From Jeotgalibaca dankookensis (GTDB lineage Bacteria > Bacillota > Bacilli > Lactobacillales > Aerococcaceae): a DNA stretch of 64,000 bases. How positions within the stretch are numbered: the first letter of the stretch is position 1; every line of letters begins with the position of its first letter. The position numbers were made by a program, and so were the translations under genes. Shown one piece after another: positions 16,650-25,935 of the stretch. Location of the stretch: positions 1,703,501-1,767,500 of the forward strand of contig NZ_CP019728.1 of NCBI RefSeq assembly GCF_002005405.1, written 5' to 3'. The notes under the pieces are model-generated. The model did no database searches and had not been told where the DNA came from. It worked only from the letters and a program-made list of their open reading frames with translations.

Positions 16650-17921
16650 TCATTCAGTTATTCCAACCATTTCAATATCTGCTCCTAAAGCAGTTAATTT
16701 TTCAACGATTCCATCGTACCCGCGTAAAATATTTTCTACGCCATAGATGGTAGTTGTTCCTTTTGCTATTAATCCAGCAATCACCATCGCTGCCCCAGCT
16801 CTGAGGTCACTTGCGGTAACTTCTGTTCCCATTAGCTCATTTGGTCCATCAAAGTAAATGGTTCCACTCTCCACTTTAATACTGGCTCCCATTCTATTTA
16901 GCTCTGGTATATGATTGACGCGTTTTGGATAAATCGTATCAATTAAAGTTCCGTTACCTTTTGCTTTCAACAAGAGGGGAGTTAGTGGTTGCTGTAAGTC
17001 AGTTGCAAAACCTGGATAAGGAAGTGTCTTAATATGAACCATTTTCAAATCATCTGATTGACGGACTAAAATACTATCTTCGCCAATCTCCATATCGACC
17101 CCCATCTCCTCTAGCTTCGCAACGAAGCTCTCCAAATGTTCAACAATTACGTTTTTGATAAGTACATGTTCACCCATAGCAGCAGCTACGGCGAGATACG
17201 TCCCTGCCTCTATTCGGTCAGGAATAACGGTGTGGCGACACCCGTGTAACGCCTCTACGCCTTCAACACGAATAACATCGGTACCTGCGCCGCGAATTTC
17301 CGCGCCCATGTTATTCAACAAGGTGCAAACATCAATAATTTCTGGTTCCTTAGCAGCATTTTCAATGACTGTTCTTCCTTCTGCATGTACGGATGCTAAA
17401 ATTGTATTGATAGTCGCTCCAATAGATACCACATCTAAATATATACGATTACCAACTAACCCTTCTTCCGGCGAAGTCAGATAAATAGCGCCCATTTCAT
17501 TGCGCACCGTTGCGCCTAGCGCTTCAAACCCCTTAATATGCTGGTCAATTGGACGTGGTCCTAAGTTACAACCTCCAGGAAGACCAATGACGCCTTCACC
17601 AAATTTAGATAAAATTGCGCCCATAAAATAATAAGATGCACGTAAGCTTGTTATCTTACCACTGGGCATTGGGATGGAAATCATATCGGTCGGATCTATT
17701 TTTAAAATTCCTGCTTCGGCATCAAAATCAACGCTGACATTATATTCTTCAAGGATTTCGATTAGGGAATGGACATCTTGAATATCAGGTATACCTTCTA
17801 AAGTAACTTCTGAGTCTGCCAGAATGGCTGCCGGAATTAACGCTACGGTAGAATTCTTCGCACCGCTAATCGTTACTTCGCCATTCAATGGCTTATTGCC
17901 ATGTATAATTATTTTTTTCAT
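16650..17921 (-). CDS. murA: UDP-N-acetylglucosamine 1-carboxyvinyltransferase (MurA, murZ/murAB position)
   Basis: A 423-residue enolpyruvyl transferase for the first committed step of peptidoglycan synthesis. [17 protein letters not shown] (residues about 20-36) carries the conserved Lys-Asn pair. [13 protein letters not shown] (about 113-125) has the catalytic cysteine that fosfomycin alkylates; the TDLQ loop and the C-terminal [13 protein letters not shown] are present. Its place between fba and rho matches the second Bacillus copy, murZ/murAB. A second murA is expected elsewhere in the genome. Confidence 0.93.
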   Translation of the reverse strand: MKKIIIHGNKPLNGEVTISGAKNSTVALIPAAILADSEVTLEGIPDIQDVHSLIEILEEYNVSVDFDAEAGILKIDPTDMISIPMPSGKITSLRASYYFMGAILSKFGEGVIGLPGGCNLGPRPIDQHIKGFEALGATVRNEMGAIYLTSPEEGLVGNRIYLDVVSIGATINTILASVHAEGRTVIENAAKEPEIIDVCTLLNNMGAEIRGAGTDVIRVEGVEALHGCRHTVIPDRIEAGTYLAVAAAMGEHVLIKNVIVEHLESFVAKLEEMGVDMEIGEDSILVRQSDDLKMVHIKTLPYPGFATDLQQPLTPLLLKAKGNGTLIDTIYPKRVNHIPELNRMGASIKVESGTIYFDGPNELMGTEVTASDLRAGAAMVIAGLIAKGTTTIYGVENILRGYDGIVEKLTALGADIEMVGITE

Positions 17922-17961
17922 TTCTTATGCCTCACTTTTATTCATCCTTTTACTTGCCTCT

Positions 17962-17992
17962 ATGATAACAAACCAGCACCAAAAATTGTCAA
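17962..17992 (-). promoter_or_regulatory. Probable sigma-A promoter of murA-rho
   Basis: Minus-strand TTGACA and TATCAT separated by 19 nt, about 40 nt before the murA start and just after the AAC(3)-like gene. The spacer is longer than ideal. Confidence 0.5.
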
Positions 17993-18002
17993 TAATTTTT
18001 CT

Positions 18003-18764
18003 TTAATCTATTAATGGTTGATTCTCCAAAAATAAATCCGGATCTTTTTTTAACAGGTCCGATATAACTTCTGTCATTTTAACCGTATCACACACACGTA
18101 CTTCAGCGTCTCCAAACTTTCCTAACCACATGGCTCCGGTTGCTAAGAGATGTTTATCTACTTTCCAATAATGTTCAGACCAAGATAAACCACTATGACG
18201 ACGTGAAGGAACAGAAATTTTAGTGCCATCTGGTAGTATGGTATAGAGGGCTTCATGAGTATCGGCCATTCTATTTGGAACATTATTCCATTCTTCTATC
18301 CCATGAATAAACGTATTCCTAGTTAAGTCTACACCAACTAAGATAATTTGTCCCTTCCGATCTAGTAGCTTACCAAGCGACGAACCACGCGCACATGGCG
18401 TATCGTGTGTCTCATCACCTTGGATGAAACTTTGCGCATCTTTACCTAAAGCAGCTACTGAGTGAGTTGGATGGTAGGATCTGTAGACACCTGGGCGTTT
18501 GCGGAAACGCTCTGTTAATATTCCGACGTTTGACGGTGAGTCCGCTACGTAAAAATTTGGGTTATCTGCATTAATATAATTCCATGTATGGGTCGGTAGA
18601 ATCAAGAGACCATTTTGCATATAGTCAGATAGACTATCTAAAACAGTATCAGGTCCCCCTTCTACAGACCCCATACTTTTATAGGAAGAATGAACCAATA
18701 GACTCCCTTGAGGGTCTATTCCCATTGCCCCTAGCTGGCTTAATAGCTCGTTTTTTGTATACAT
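18003..18764 (-). CDS. AAC(3)-family N-acetyltransferase (YokD-like)
   Basis: A 253-residue member of the Antibiotic_NAT family. It shows SLLVHSSYKSMGSVEGG (about residues 21-37), LILPTHTW, RSYHPTHSVAALG (with the catalytic histidine region), and GVDLTRNTFIHGIEE. The family includes aminoglycoside 3-N-acetyltransferases and chromosomal proteins such as Bacillus YokD whose substrates are unknown. Base use looks like the neighbours and no mobile element flanks it, so acquired resistance is not indicated. It sits between fba and murA, where Bacillus has tal. AAAGGAG ribosome binding site. Confidence 0.82.
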   Translation of the reverse strand: MYTKNELLSQLGAMGIDPQGSLLVHSSYKSMGSVEGGPDTVLDSLSDYMQNGLLILPTHTWNYINADNPNFYVADSPSNVGILTERFRKRPGVYRSYHPTHSVAALGKDAQSFIQGDETHDTPCARGSSLGKLLDRKGQIILVGVDLTRNTFIHGIEEWNNVPNRMADTHEALYTILPDGTKISVPSRRHSGLSWSEHYWKVDKHLLATGAMWLGKFGDAEVRVCDTVKMTEVISDLLKKDPDLFLENQPLID

Positions 18765-18790
18765 TTAGGCTCTCCTTTCTGTACATTATT

Positions 18791-18820
18791 AAAAAACCGA
18801 AGCAAATGGCTTCGGTTTTT
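18791..18820 (-). terminator. Intrinsic terminator after fba
   Basis: AAACCGAAG pairs with CTTCGGTTT around a short loop, with six T on the minus strand. It lies between fba and the AAC(3)-like gene. Confidence 0.82.
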
Positions 18821-18843
18821 AGTAGTTATTGTTAAATCATTTA

Positions 18844-19701
18844 TTATGCTTTGTTACTTGAACCAAAAATATTCATTGTTTTACGGACAGTTTCAACAAT
18901 TGCTTCTTTACCTGGTGCAATGACTTTACGTGGATCGTAAACGTCTGCATCAGCTGCTAATTTTTCACGAACAGCTTTTGTCCAAACTTGTTGTAGTTCA
19001 GTATTAACATTAATTTTTGAATGGCCATACTCAATAGCTTTTTCAATTTGGTGCTTAGGAATTCCTGATCCACCATGTAAAACAAGCGGTGTATGTGTTA
19101 AGTCAGAAATTTCTTTCATTTCTTTGAAACCTAGTTTTGGTTCACCAGAATATGGACCGTGAACAGAACCAAGTGCGGCTGCAAGTGCGTCAACTTTTGC
19201 TTCTAGTACCATGCGCAAGCTTTCTTGTGCATCCGCATATTGAACACCACCAGTAACACCATCTTCAGTCCCACCAACTGTTCCAATTTCAGCTTCAACT
19301 GAGGCACCTTTAGAATGTGCGTAGTCTACTACTTTTTTTGTATTTTCAATATTTTCATCGATTGGATAATGTGACATGTCAATCATCACTGAGGAGTAAC
19401 CTGCATCAATTGCTGATTTACAACTATCGTAGCTTGAACCATGATCTAAATGTAAAGCAACAGGTACAGTAATATCCATTGTTTCTAGTAATGCATTTAC
19501 CATTGATGAAACGACTAAATGTCCACCCATGTATTTAGCAGCACCTTCTGAAACTCCTAATATAATTGGAGAATTTTCTGCCTGAGCAGCTTCTAATGCA
19601 GCTTGCGTCCATTCCAAGTTATTAATATTGAATTGCCCTACTGCATATTTACCTTCTAAAGCTTTGTTTAACATTTCTGTCATACTTACTAAACGACTCA
19701 T
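18844..19701 (-). CDS. fba: Class II fructose-bisphosphate aldolase
   Basis: A 285-residue zinc-dependent aldolase of glycolysis. Metal ligands and active-site parts visible are [11 protein letters not shown] (about residues 83-93), [14 protein letters not shown] (about 136-149), [11 protein letters not shown] and [10 protein letters not shown]. It starts [20 protein letters not shown], typical for the Firmicute enzyme. AAGGAGG ribosome binding site. The gene anchors the rpoE-fba-murA-rho synteny block. A weak cre-like site upstream (near 19811-19824) is too degenerate to claim. Confidence 0.95.
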   Translation of the reverse strand: MSRLVSMTEMLNKALEGKYAVGQFNINNLEWTQAALEAAQAENSPIILGVSEGAAKYMGGHLVVSSMVNALLETMDITVPVALHLDHGSSYDSCKSAIDAGYSSVMIDMSHYPIDENIENTKKVVDYAHSKGASVEAEIGTVGGTEDGVTGGVQYADAQESLRMVLEAKVDALAAALGSVHGPYSGEPKLGFKEMKEISDLTHTPLVLHGGSGIPKHQIEKAIEYGHSKINVNTELQQVWTKAVREKLAADADVYDPRKVIAPGKEAIVETVRKTMNIFGSSNKA

Positions 19702-19843
19702 GTTTCTGCCTCCTTGATATTACAAACATTTTTTATGTTTGGACTCACTAACTCCTTTATTTTAACAAACAATTTGTGAAAATACTACCATTATCACCGA
19801 TATCTTAGAGTGAAAGCGCTTCTTTATAGCGTTTTTAGTTAAT

Positions 19844-21178
19844 TTAACCAATATTCGCTTTTTTCTGACTATAATGATAAACCGGCCATCCTAGTAAGGT
19901 TAAACTTAGTCCTAAAAAAGAATTTAAAGGTTGTGTTAGTAGCGTACTAATCATAATAAATAATCCGCCCGCTATTGCTAACAGGGGAATAAATGGATAG
20001 AAAGGAACCCGGTAAGCGCGATAGCGTTCAGGCTCGCGTTTTCGTGAAAGGATCACTGCTAAAAATGTCATTGTAGAAAAAATCCAAATTACAAAAACAA
20101 TTAAATCAGTTAATTGATTAAATGATCCCGTTAGCATCATCGCAATAGAAATAACTAAGATAAAAATACCTCCATTAGTAGGAACCAAGGTTCTACGATT
20201 AATTTGTCCGAACCAATCAGCAAAAGGAAGCATCCCTTTATGAGCTAAAACGTAAGGAAGACGCATACCAGAAAGAAAGTAACCATTCATAGCGCCGAAA
20301 ACTGAGATGAGAATGCCTATCGTAATAAACTTCCCGCCCATCCCAGGAAACAGTTTGCTTGCTACAGTTGCAGCTGGTGTTGCTGTCTCAGCGAGCGTTG
20401 TACTGTCCACAACAAATAAATATGCAACGTTTATCGCCAAGTAGACAGCCATTACAATGGATAACCCACCTACAATCACGCGAGGTAAATCTTTACCAGG
20501 GTTTTTCATCTCACCAGCTAAAGTACCCACATTCATCCAACCGTCATACGCAAAGAGTGTCGCTACTAAAGCGCCACTAAAAGCAGGGAAGAAGGCACGG
20601 GTATCAGAAGCGAAAGGTAACAGTCGCTCTGTTCCTCCGCCAGGATAAAAGAGACCCGCTATAATAATAATAAAAAGAGGAACCATTTTTAAAACCGTTG
20701 CAACATTCTGGATTCCACCACCATATTTGCTGCCTAAAAAATTAGTTAAAGCAATAAAAATAGCCGTACCGATTGCAATTAGTAGTGTAGATTCTTGTGT
20801 AAAGGCAAACAGGTTAACAACTTGCGTCGCAAATATAATCGCTAAAGCAGCAAAATTAGCTGGAAAGTAAATAACAATTTGCGCCCAGCCAACTAAAAAG
20901 CCCCAAAACTCTCCATAAACCTCTTCCAAATATACGAGCATTCCCCCTGTTTGTGGGTAAATCGTCCCAATTTCTGCAACGGTCAACCCGCCCGCAATGG
21001 TTATCACTCCGGCAACAAACCAAGCGAACAGACCCACTCCTGGTGCTCCACTCGCTGAATAAACAGCAGTTGGTTTAAAGAATATTCCCGCTCCAATAAC
21101 GGTACCAATTAATACCGTTAAAGCGGTCATTCCATTAATATCTTTCTTTAGTTCTGGTTTTTTCATGTTTTTTACCAT
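19844..21178 (-). CDS. APC-family amino-acid permease (SteT-like)
   Basis: A 444-residue transporter with about 12 hydrophobic segments. The first contains LIGTVIGAGIFFKPTAVY (about residues 22-39), the glycine-rich substrate loop of the APC/LAT family. GALVATLFAYDGWMNVGTLAGEMKNP, near residue 205, is the conserved segment of the sixth helix. Closest in form to the serine/threonine exchanger SteT, but the amino acid carried cannot be read from sequence. Start choice between ATG 21178 and ATG 21166 is open because neither has a good ribosome binding site. Placed between rpoE and fba. Confidence 0.85.
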   Translation of the reverse strand: MVKNMKKPELKKDINGMTALTVLIGTVIGAGIFFKPTAVYSASGAPGVGLFAWFVAGVITIAGGLTVAEIGTIYPQTGGMLVYLEEVYGEFWGFLVGWAQIVIYFPANFAALAIIFATQVVNLFAFTQESTLLIAIGTAIFIALTNFLGSKYGGGIQNVATVLKMVPLFIIIIAGLFYPGGGTERLLPFASDTRAFFPAFSGALVATLFAYDGWMNVGTLAGEMKNPGKDLPRVIVGGLSIVMAVYLAINVAYLFVVDSTTLAETATPAATVASKLFPGMGGKFITIGILISVFGAMNGYFLSGMRLPYVLAHKGMLPFADWFGQINRRTLVPTNGGIFILVISIAMMLTGSFNQLTDLIVFVIWIFSTMTFLAVILSRKREPERYRAYRVPFYPFIPLLAIAGGLFIMISTLLTQPLNSFLGLSLTLLGWPVYHYSQKKANIG

Positions 21179-21210
21179 CTCTTTTTTCTATTAATTATGA
21201 GTAGACAAGC

Positions 21211-21258
21211 AAAAAGCCTCAAAAAAACTAGATTTTTAAGTCTAATTTTTTTGAGGCT
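21211..21258 (-). terminator. Intrinsic terminator after rpoE
   Basis: A long stem: AGCCTCAAAAAAA (21215-21227) pairs with TTTTTTTGAGGCT (21246-21258) with an inner TAGA/TCTA helix; T-rich on the minus strand. Confidence 0.85.
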
Positions 21259-21297
21259 ACTCAAAGTCAAAAAAATATCGTCTTTTTAGAAAAAGGC

Positions 21298-21873
21298 TTA
21301 TTCTTCTTCCTCTTCTTCATCTTCTAATTCTTCATCTTCAATTATCGTTAGGTCTTCTTCGATACTTTCTGGTACGTCATCTAAATCTTCATCTAGATCT
21401 GCATCTAAGTCGTCGCCTTCAACTTCAACTTCCTCTTCGTCTACTTCCACATCGTCTTCATCTTCATCAGAAGAGAAAGTATCTTCAGGGTCATCATCGT
21501 TGTAGTCAATGACATCGTCATCCTCTGAGGTTGCAAAAGCATTTAGTTTCTTACGCTTTTTACGACGAACTTGAACTTCTTCTTCGTCAATAGTAGATAA
21601 AATTTCCTCATCAATTGAGTCAATCGGATACCAAGAGCGTAGTCCCCAACGGTTTTCACCTAAAGAAATAAAACTACCATCAATATTTAAATTCGTATAA
21701 AAACGTGTCATTTTCTCTTCAAGCTCTGCTTCAGATAGACCAATATAGTCTTGTACTTTTGCTAACAGATCATTGAAATCTAGAACCTCACCCGTTTCTT
21801 CAAAAATTTCGTGCGCTACTTCAATCATGGATAATTCATTTTTATTGATACCATCTAATCTTGTTAGTTTCAA
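21298..21873 (-). CDS. rpoE: DNA-directed RNA polymerase delta subunit
   Basis: A 191-residue accessory RNA polymerase subunit of Gram-positives that speeds recycling and affects promoter choice. The N-terminal HARE-HTH domain (about residues 10-80) includes SMIEVAHEIFEETGE and NRWGLRSWYPID. The basic RRKKRKK patch is followed by a very acidic, unstructured tail (residues 110-191). Start: TTG at 21873, just after an in-frame TAA and about 10 nt after AAAGGA. No ATG is available at this position. Confidence 0.93.
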   Translation of the reverse strand: MKLTRLDGINKNELSMIEVAHEIFEETGEVLDFNDLLAKVQDYIGLSEAELEEKMTRFYTNLNIDGSFISLGENRWGLRSWYPIDSIDEEILSTIDEEEVQVRRKKRKKLNAFATSEDDDVIDYNDDDPEDTFSSDEDEDDVEVDEEEVEVEGDDLDADLDEDLDDVPESIEEDLTIIEDEELEDEEEEEE

Positions 21874-21918
21874 TTATGCCACGTCCTTTCAAAAACTTTA
21901 CTCCTAATCATACAATAA

Positions 21919-22350
21919 TTAGGTAGTGAATTGCAATGATAATTCATAATTTCCAAGCATCTGTTCCTTAGTACCTATAGTATACACCACTTGTATCTGT
22001 CCTGAGAATGGTTGTTCTTGATAATTTTGTAGCATCTTTTGAGCATTGGTCTGTATTTCAATCATACCTGCTTGCGTTGGGATTTGAGCACTCCCTTTTT
22101 TATTGGAGTCAAGAGAAATACGGGATAATAAGTCAGAACCAGAGCGACGAATAATCGTCATCATACCCGCTCGAGATAGTTTGATGGTTACTTTGTTAGT
22201 CGTTTCAGCTTCTGTATAGCGCAGGTAGAGCCATTCCCCCATCTCAACAATTTGACCTTGTCCTTCAAAAAGAAAAATTTCTTCTTGTCCTTCTTGCTTG
22301 ACGATTGTTTCCATGCGGTATTCTACCAGTGTTCCTTTTTTTATAGACAA
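21919..22350 (-). CDS. DUF1934 (YwiB-like) protein
   Basis: A 143-residue lipocalin-like beta-barrel protein of unknown function. VEYRMETIVKQEGQEEIFLFEG opens the barrel and it ends GNYELSLQFTT. The gene sits directly upstream of rpoE, as the DUF1934 gene ywiB lies near rpoE in Bacillus. Start: TTG at 22350, with AAGGAAAGGG about 10 nt upstream; the next ATG (residue 12) has no ribosome binding site. Family call good, function unknown. Confidence 0.8.
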   Translation of the reverse strand: MSIKKGTLVEYRMETIVKQEGQEEIFLFEGQGQIVEMGEWLYLRYTEAETTNKVTIKLSRAGMMTIIRRSGSDLLSRISLDSNKKGSAQIPTQAGMIEIQTNAQKMLQNYQEQPFSGQIQVVYTIGTKEQMLGNYELSLQFTT

Positions 22351-22461
22351 CCTGACAACGCCCTTTCCTTTATATTCTTCCTTAGTATAACTTTTTCACT
22401 TCAATAAGGTCAACAAAGCACCTCAAATTAAAACGCTTTTTATAATGACGGAGTTAATGTT

Positions 22462-22470
22462 TGGTATAAT
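22462..22470 (+). promoter_or_regulatory. Extended -10 promoter of lipL and the HD gene
   Basis: TGGTATAAT is a perfect -10 hexamer with an upstream TG. No good -35 lies 17 nt before it, which is allowed for extended -10 promoters. It is about 36 nt before the lipL start. Confidence 0.55.
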
Positions 22471-22505
22471 AAAGAAAATAATACATTAAAGATAGGACGA
22501 TGAGC

Positions 22506-23348
22506 ATGACACATTACCTTATATATGATCAGATTCCTGACAGGATGAAGAAAGATTCTTATTTTCACTTTGCTTTAGCGGATGCTTTAATTCGTCAAGT
22601 AAATAAACATCCAGAGCAAACCATGCTCCATTTTTGGCCAACCGATAAGAAGGTCATTCTAGGAATGATGGACACTAAGTTACCCTACTTATCCGATGGT
22701 ATTTCAAGTTTAGAAAATGAGGGTTACGAAGTTGTCGTTCGCCCTTCCGGCGGTTTAGCCGTTATCTCTGATCCTGGTATTTTAAACTTCTCTTTTATAA
22801 TCGCTGAACCAGACAATAAGAAATTATCAATTGATGATGGTTATGAAATGATGGTTGCCATTGTCCGCCAGGCCTTTTCTGCCTATGGAAAAGAAATTAA
22901 AGCCTATGAAATTACTGATTCATACTGTCCTGGAACGTTTGATTTAAGTATCAACGGGAAAAAATTCGCAGGCATCGCACAGCGCCGTTTTAGAAGAGGA
23001 ATCGGTGTGATGATTTACTTAAGCGTTGATGGGAACCAACAAGAACGCGGCCAAGTGATTCGAAACTTTTATCAAACCAGTCTAAAAGGCGAGGAAACAA
23101 GATGGCATTATCCCGATGTTAATCCTGATTCCATGGCTAATTTAACAGAACTACTAGATCCCAAGTTAACCATTCAAGCTGTCCAAGACCTTTTAACACA
23201 AGCCGTCATCAAAAATACGGTCACACCTCTTGATAGAAATGTATATGATTCGGAACTTCTCACTGAATACAACCTTGCTTACGATAAAATGATTAAACGC
23301 AATGAGAAAATTTTGCCTAAGGAGAGAGAAAATGAAAAGCTTCCATAA
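22506..23348 (+). CDS. lipL: Octanoyl-[GcvH]:protein N-octanoyltransferase, LipL-type
   Basis: A 280-residue member of the lipoate ligase/octanoyltransferase fold. RPSGGLAVISDPGILNFSFI (about residues 78-97) is the LipL-type substrate motif. DSYCPGTFDLSINGKKFAGI (about 137-156) carries the cysteine that forms the acyl-enzyme in Bacillus LipL, which moves octanoyl or lipoyl groups from GcvH to E2 subunits. Start: ATG at 22506, 8 nt after AGGA; an ATG two codons earlier lies only 2 nt from it. Its 3' end overlaps the HD gene by 17 nt, suggesting coupled translation. Confidence 0.82.
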   Translation: MTHYLIYDQIPDRMKKDSYFHFALADALIRQVNKHPEQTMLHFWPTDKKVILGMMDTKLPYLSDGISSLENEGYEVVVRPSGGLAVISDPGILNFSFIIAEPDNKKLSIDDGYEMMVAIVRQAFSAYGKEIKAYEITDSYCPGTFDLSINGKKFAGIAQRRFRRGIGVMIYLSVDGNQQERGQVIRNFYQTSLKGEETRWHYPDVNPDSMANLTELLDPKLTIQAVQDLLTQAVIKNTVTPLDRNVYDSELLTEYNLAYDKMIKRNEKILPKERENEKLP

Positions 23349-24696
23349 TGTCGAACTATTAGCAAAAGAAAAAGTTTTCCGTGATCCGGTTCATGGTTAT
23401 ATTCACGTCCAACACCGTATTATTATGGAGTTGATTGATAGTCGTGAATTCCAACGCTTGCGTCGCATTAAACAGCTTGGAACTTCCTCTTTCACTTTCC
23501 ATGGGGCGGAACATTCGCGTTTTAATCACTCCCTAGGCGTTTACGAAATAGCCCGCCGGATTTGTGATAAATTTGTCCGGAATTATCCCAGTCAAGAAAA
23601 GGGAGACGGCTTGTGGGATGATGATGAAAGATTGGTTACCCTTTGCGCCGCACTTTTACATGATTTAGGACACGGCCCATTTTCGCATACCTTTGAAAAA
23701 ATTTTTAATACCGATCACGAAGTGGTCACAATTGCCATTATCTTATCTGAAGAGACGGAAGTGAACCAAATCCTTCGCTCCATAAGCACTGATTTTCCTG
23801 AACAAGTCGCATCGGTTATTTCTAAAACCTACCCAAATCCACAAGTGGTTCAAATGATTTCGAGCCAAATTGATGCCGACCGGATGGACTATTTATTACG
23901 AGATGCTTATTATTCGGGGGTTACTTATGGAACCTTTGACTTAACACGAATTCTACGTGTTATTCGCCCTTATACTAATGGTCTCATTTTTGATATTTCC
24001 GGCATGCACGCAGTCGAGGACTACGTGGTTAGTCGCTATCAAATGTACATGCAAGTCTATTTCCATCCAGTTTCTCGTGGTATGGAAGTCGTTTTATATC
24101 ATCTTATGAAACGAGCTAAAGATATCTACTTAGATGAAGACCAAGAATTTATCTATGCGACCTCTTTCTTAGAACCTTTTTTTAAACAAAACTGGACTTT
24201 AGCAGATTATCTGCGCCTTGATGACGGAGTGCTGACCACTTATTTTAGTCATTGGATTGATGAAGTGGATCCGACGCTAAGTGATTTAGCTAGCCGCTTT
24301 TTGAACCGAAAACCTTTTAAATCCGTTCGTTTTGATAACACACGTGACGCTGAACGTGTCAAAGAGTTGCAGTCTTTGATTCAGCGTATGGGCTATAACC
24401 CTGATTATTACACGTCAACAAATAACAGTTTTGATTTGCCTTATGATCTCTATCGTCCTGGGCAAATCAGCAGCCGTACACAGATTGAATTTATTCAAAA
24501 AAACGGTCAAATGATTGAACTCTCTGAAGCGAGTGCGATTGTTTCATCCCTAACAGGTCAAGTTCGTGGTGACCAGCGCTTGTACTTCCCACGCGAAATT
24601 ACGCATGGTTTTTCTGCCGGCGGTGTTAATCTTTTTGATAATTTAGCCGAAGAATTTAGAAGTTATATTGAAAACGAAGCGATTATTTCCGAATAA
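23332..24696 (+). CDS. HD-domain phosphohydrolase (YwfO-like)
   Basis: A 454-residue HD-superfamily phosphohydrolase. VFRDPVHGYIHV opens the protein, followed by HSRFNHSLGVYEIARRI (about residues 60-76), the metal-binding LLHDLGHGPFSHTFEK (about 110-125) and IDADRMDYLLRD (about 180-191), as in dGTPase-like proteins. Bacillus YwfO and its enterococcal relative hydrolyse dNTPs; substrate here is inferred. Start: ATG at 23332 with AAGGAGAG upstream, inside the end of lipL. A longer reading from 23302 has no ribosome binding site. Confidence 0.88.
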   Translation: MKSFHNVELLAKEKVFRDPVHGYIHVQHRIIMELIDSREFQRLRRIKQLGTSSFTFHGAEHSRFNHSLGVYEIARRICDKFVRNYPSQEKGDGLWDDDERLVTLCAALLHDLGHGPFSHTFEKIFNTDHEVVTIAIILSEETEVNQILRSISTDFPEQVASVISKTYPNPQVVQMISSQIDADRMDYLLRDAYYSGVTYGTFDLTRILRVIRPYTNGLIFDISGMHAVEDYVVSRYQMYMQVYFHPVSRGMEVVLYHLMKRAKDIYLDEDQEFIYATSFLEPFFKQNWTLADYLRLDDGVLTTYFSHWIDEVDPTLSDLASRFLNRKPFKSVRFDNTRDAERVKELQSLIQRMGYNPDYYTSTNNSFDLPYDLYRPGQISSRTQIEFIQKNGQMIELSEASAIVSSLTGQVRGDQRLYFPREITHGFSAGGVNLFDNLAEEFRSYIENEAIISE

Positions 24697-24699
24697 AAT

Positions 24700-24741
24700 A
24701 AGCGTTCTGAAACGGTGGATATTTCCCGTTTCAGAACGCTT
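24700..24741. terminator. Bidirectional terminator between the HD gene and folT
   Basis: A 16-bp perfect stem, AAGCGTTCTGAAACGG against CCGTTTCAGAACGCTT. The T-tract is better on the minus strand (TTATTTTATT). Confidence 0.7.
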
Positions 24742-24748
24742 ATACTAA

Positions 24749-25294
24749 TTATGCTCGCCATTTAATAGGATAGTCAGATAAAACGCGTTTGATGGACGAA
24801 TTCCCTGTTATTCCATACATAATTGCAACTGTAATAGGCAGAGACAGTGCATTTTGAGCTAGACGCACTGGTAAGATGGCCCAAAAAGCCTGATCATATA
24901 AGATATATAACCATAAAGAATTTAAACCCACATTCACAAAGACCGTGACTAACAAACTCGCTACAAATAAGCGCGTGACAGTTAATGGCTTCTTATAAAG
25001 AATAAGGGCATAAATAACCGGCGCAATAGCAGCTGAAAGCGTAAACCCTGGATAGTAGGGAAATCCTTTTGGAAAAAGGAAGAAACCTAATAAATCAGCT
25101 GTTGCCCCCGTGGAAAAACCAATACCTGGCCCATACATAATCGCTAGCAATATAGTAGGGATAAAGGTAAAACCAACGCGAACAAACTGCGTTTCAATTG
25201 CAAGAAAGCGTGTTAATACAACTTTCATCGCAATCATTAAACCAATCACAGCAATATCTCTCGCTGAAAACTGATTTGAGAACTTCTTAAACAT
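24749..25294 (-). CDS. folT: Folate ECF transporter S component
   Basis: A 181-residue membrane protein with about six hydrophobic segments. MIAMKVVLTRFLAIET near residue 20 and VRVGFTFIPTILLAIMYGP near 38 fit the ECF S-component pattern, and FLFPKGFPYYPGFTLSAAI fits FolT. S components bind a vitamin and load it onto the shared EcfA-EcfA'-EcfT module, which is not in this window. The THF riboswitch directly upstream supports folate as substrate. AAGGAG ribosome binding site, partly inside a small hairpin. Confidence 0.88.
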   Translation of the reverse strand: MFKKFSNQFSARDIAVIGLMIAMKVVLTRFLAIETQFVRVGFTFIPTILLAIMYGPGIGFSTGATADLLGFFLFPKGFPYYPGFTLSAAIAPVIYALILYKKPLTVTRLFVASLLVTVFVNVGLNSLWLYILYDQAFWAILPVRLAQNALSLPITVAIMYGITGNSSIKRVLSDYPIKWRA

Positions 25295-25338
25295 GACAGC
25301 AACTCCTTTTAGAGTCGCTACAAAAAATGCAGCGAATG

Positions 25339-25427
25339 CGAGAACAAAACCGCAAATGATTTCTCATTTTTCGTTCGGTGGCAACATCCCATCCTACCGA
25401 CACTTAACGCTTTATTCTCTACTCTGT
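25339..25427 (-). promoter_or_regulatory. Tetrahydrofolate (THF) riboswitch controlling folT
   Basis: The minus strand reads AGAGTAGAGAATAAAGCG, then TTAAGTGTCGG, GGGATGTTGCCACCGAACG and finally a TCATTTGCGG segment. These are the ordered conserved blocks of the THF aptamer, including GTTAAGTGT and GGGATG. A closing helix GAGAA/TTCTC is present. Downstream, CGCTGC/GTAGCG and ACTC/GAGT hairpins lead into the ribosome binding site, which points to translational control; no U-tract terminator is seen. Confidence 0.85.
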
Positions 25428-25438
25428 TAATATTTCCC

Positions 25439-25467
25439 ATTACAGGATTAAGCCTATCTTACGATAA
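25439..25467 (-). promoter_or_regulatory. Possible promoter of the THF riboswitch-folT transcript
   Basis: Minus-strand TTATCG, 17-nt spacer, TGTAAT. Transcription would start close to the first base of the riboswitch. The -35 match is weak. Confidence 0.4.
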
Positions 25468-25503
25468 ACATGAATTACATACAAGATACCAAGTGAAATC
25501 TAT

Positions 25504-25935
25504 TTATTCTGCATTAATTTTAAAGGTGTAGCGATGGCCTTGAGTCATGCTGTGGTAGAAACCTTCTCCTTCATAAAGTTGGAAAACCTGTGCTTTTTGG
25601 CGATCGCTATCTTCGGGGTAAACGTGTTTGACGTAGGGATTATCTGCTAACATTTCTTTTAATAGTTCTTTCCCAACTTCTCTTACTTTCCCTTCAATCC
25701 GGATTACTTGAATCAAATAGCCATCCTCCGACATTGCTGTGATGGCCACATTAGGATTATGAGTGAGTTGTTGATAAAAATTGGTTTTGGGACTAGTCAT
25801 GAAAAAAACACCGTTGCTATTGGCAACACCAATATGTGCATGACGCGCGTGCGGTTGATTGTCTTGGTCTACTGTCGCAAAAACAGCAACCTTCATTTTT
25901 TCTTGTAAAACGCCCATAATATCTTCTAATTCCAT
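25504..25935 (-). CDS. Pyridoxamine 5'-phosphate oxidase-family protein
   Basis: A 143-residue split-barrel flavin-binding protein. VAVFATVDQDNQPHARHAHIG (about residues 16-36) is the usual FMN-site opening, followed by FFMTSPKTNFYQQLTHNPNVAI. Members bind FMN, F420 or heme, and only some are true PNP oxidases; this short form lacks the full PdxH length, so the reaction is unknown. AGGAG ribosome binding site. Monocistronic. Confidence 0.8.
   Translation of the reverse strand: MELEDIMGVLQEKMKVAVFATVDQDNQPHARHAHIGVANSNGVFFMTSPKTNFYQQLTHNPNVAITAMSEDGYLIQVIRIEGKVREVGKELLKEMLADNPYVKHVYPEDSDRQKAQVFQLYEGEGFYHSMTQGHRYTFKINAE

Noticed and set aside
18003..18764. Acquired aminoglycoside resistance gene
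   Set aside because: No flanking mobile element or composition shift; chromosomal relatives often have no resistance role.
19808..19836. cre site or terminator upstream of fba (TGAAAGCGCTTCTT)
   Set aside because: Only about 11 of 14 bases fit the cre pattern, and the overlapping hairpin has a poor T-tract on the minus strand, so neither call is firm.
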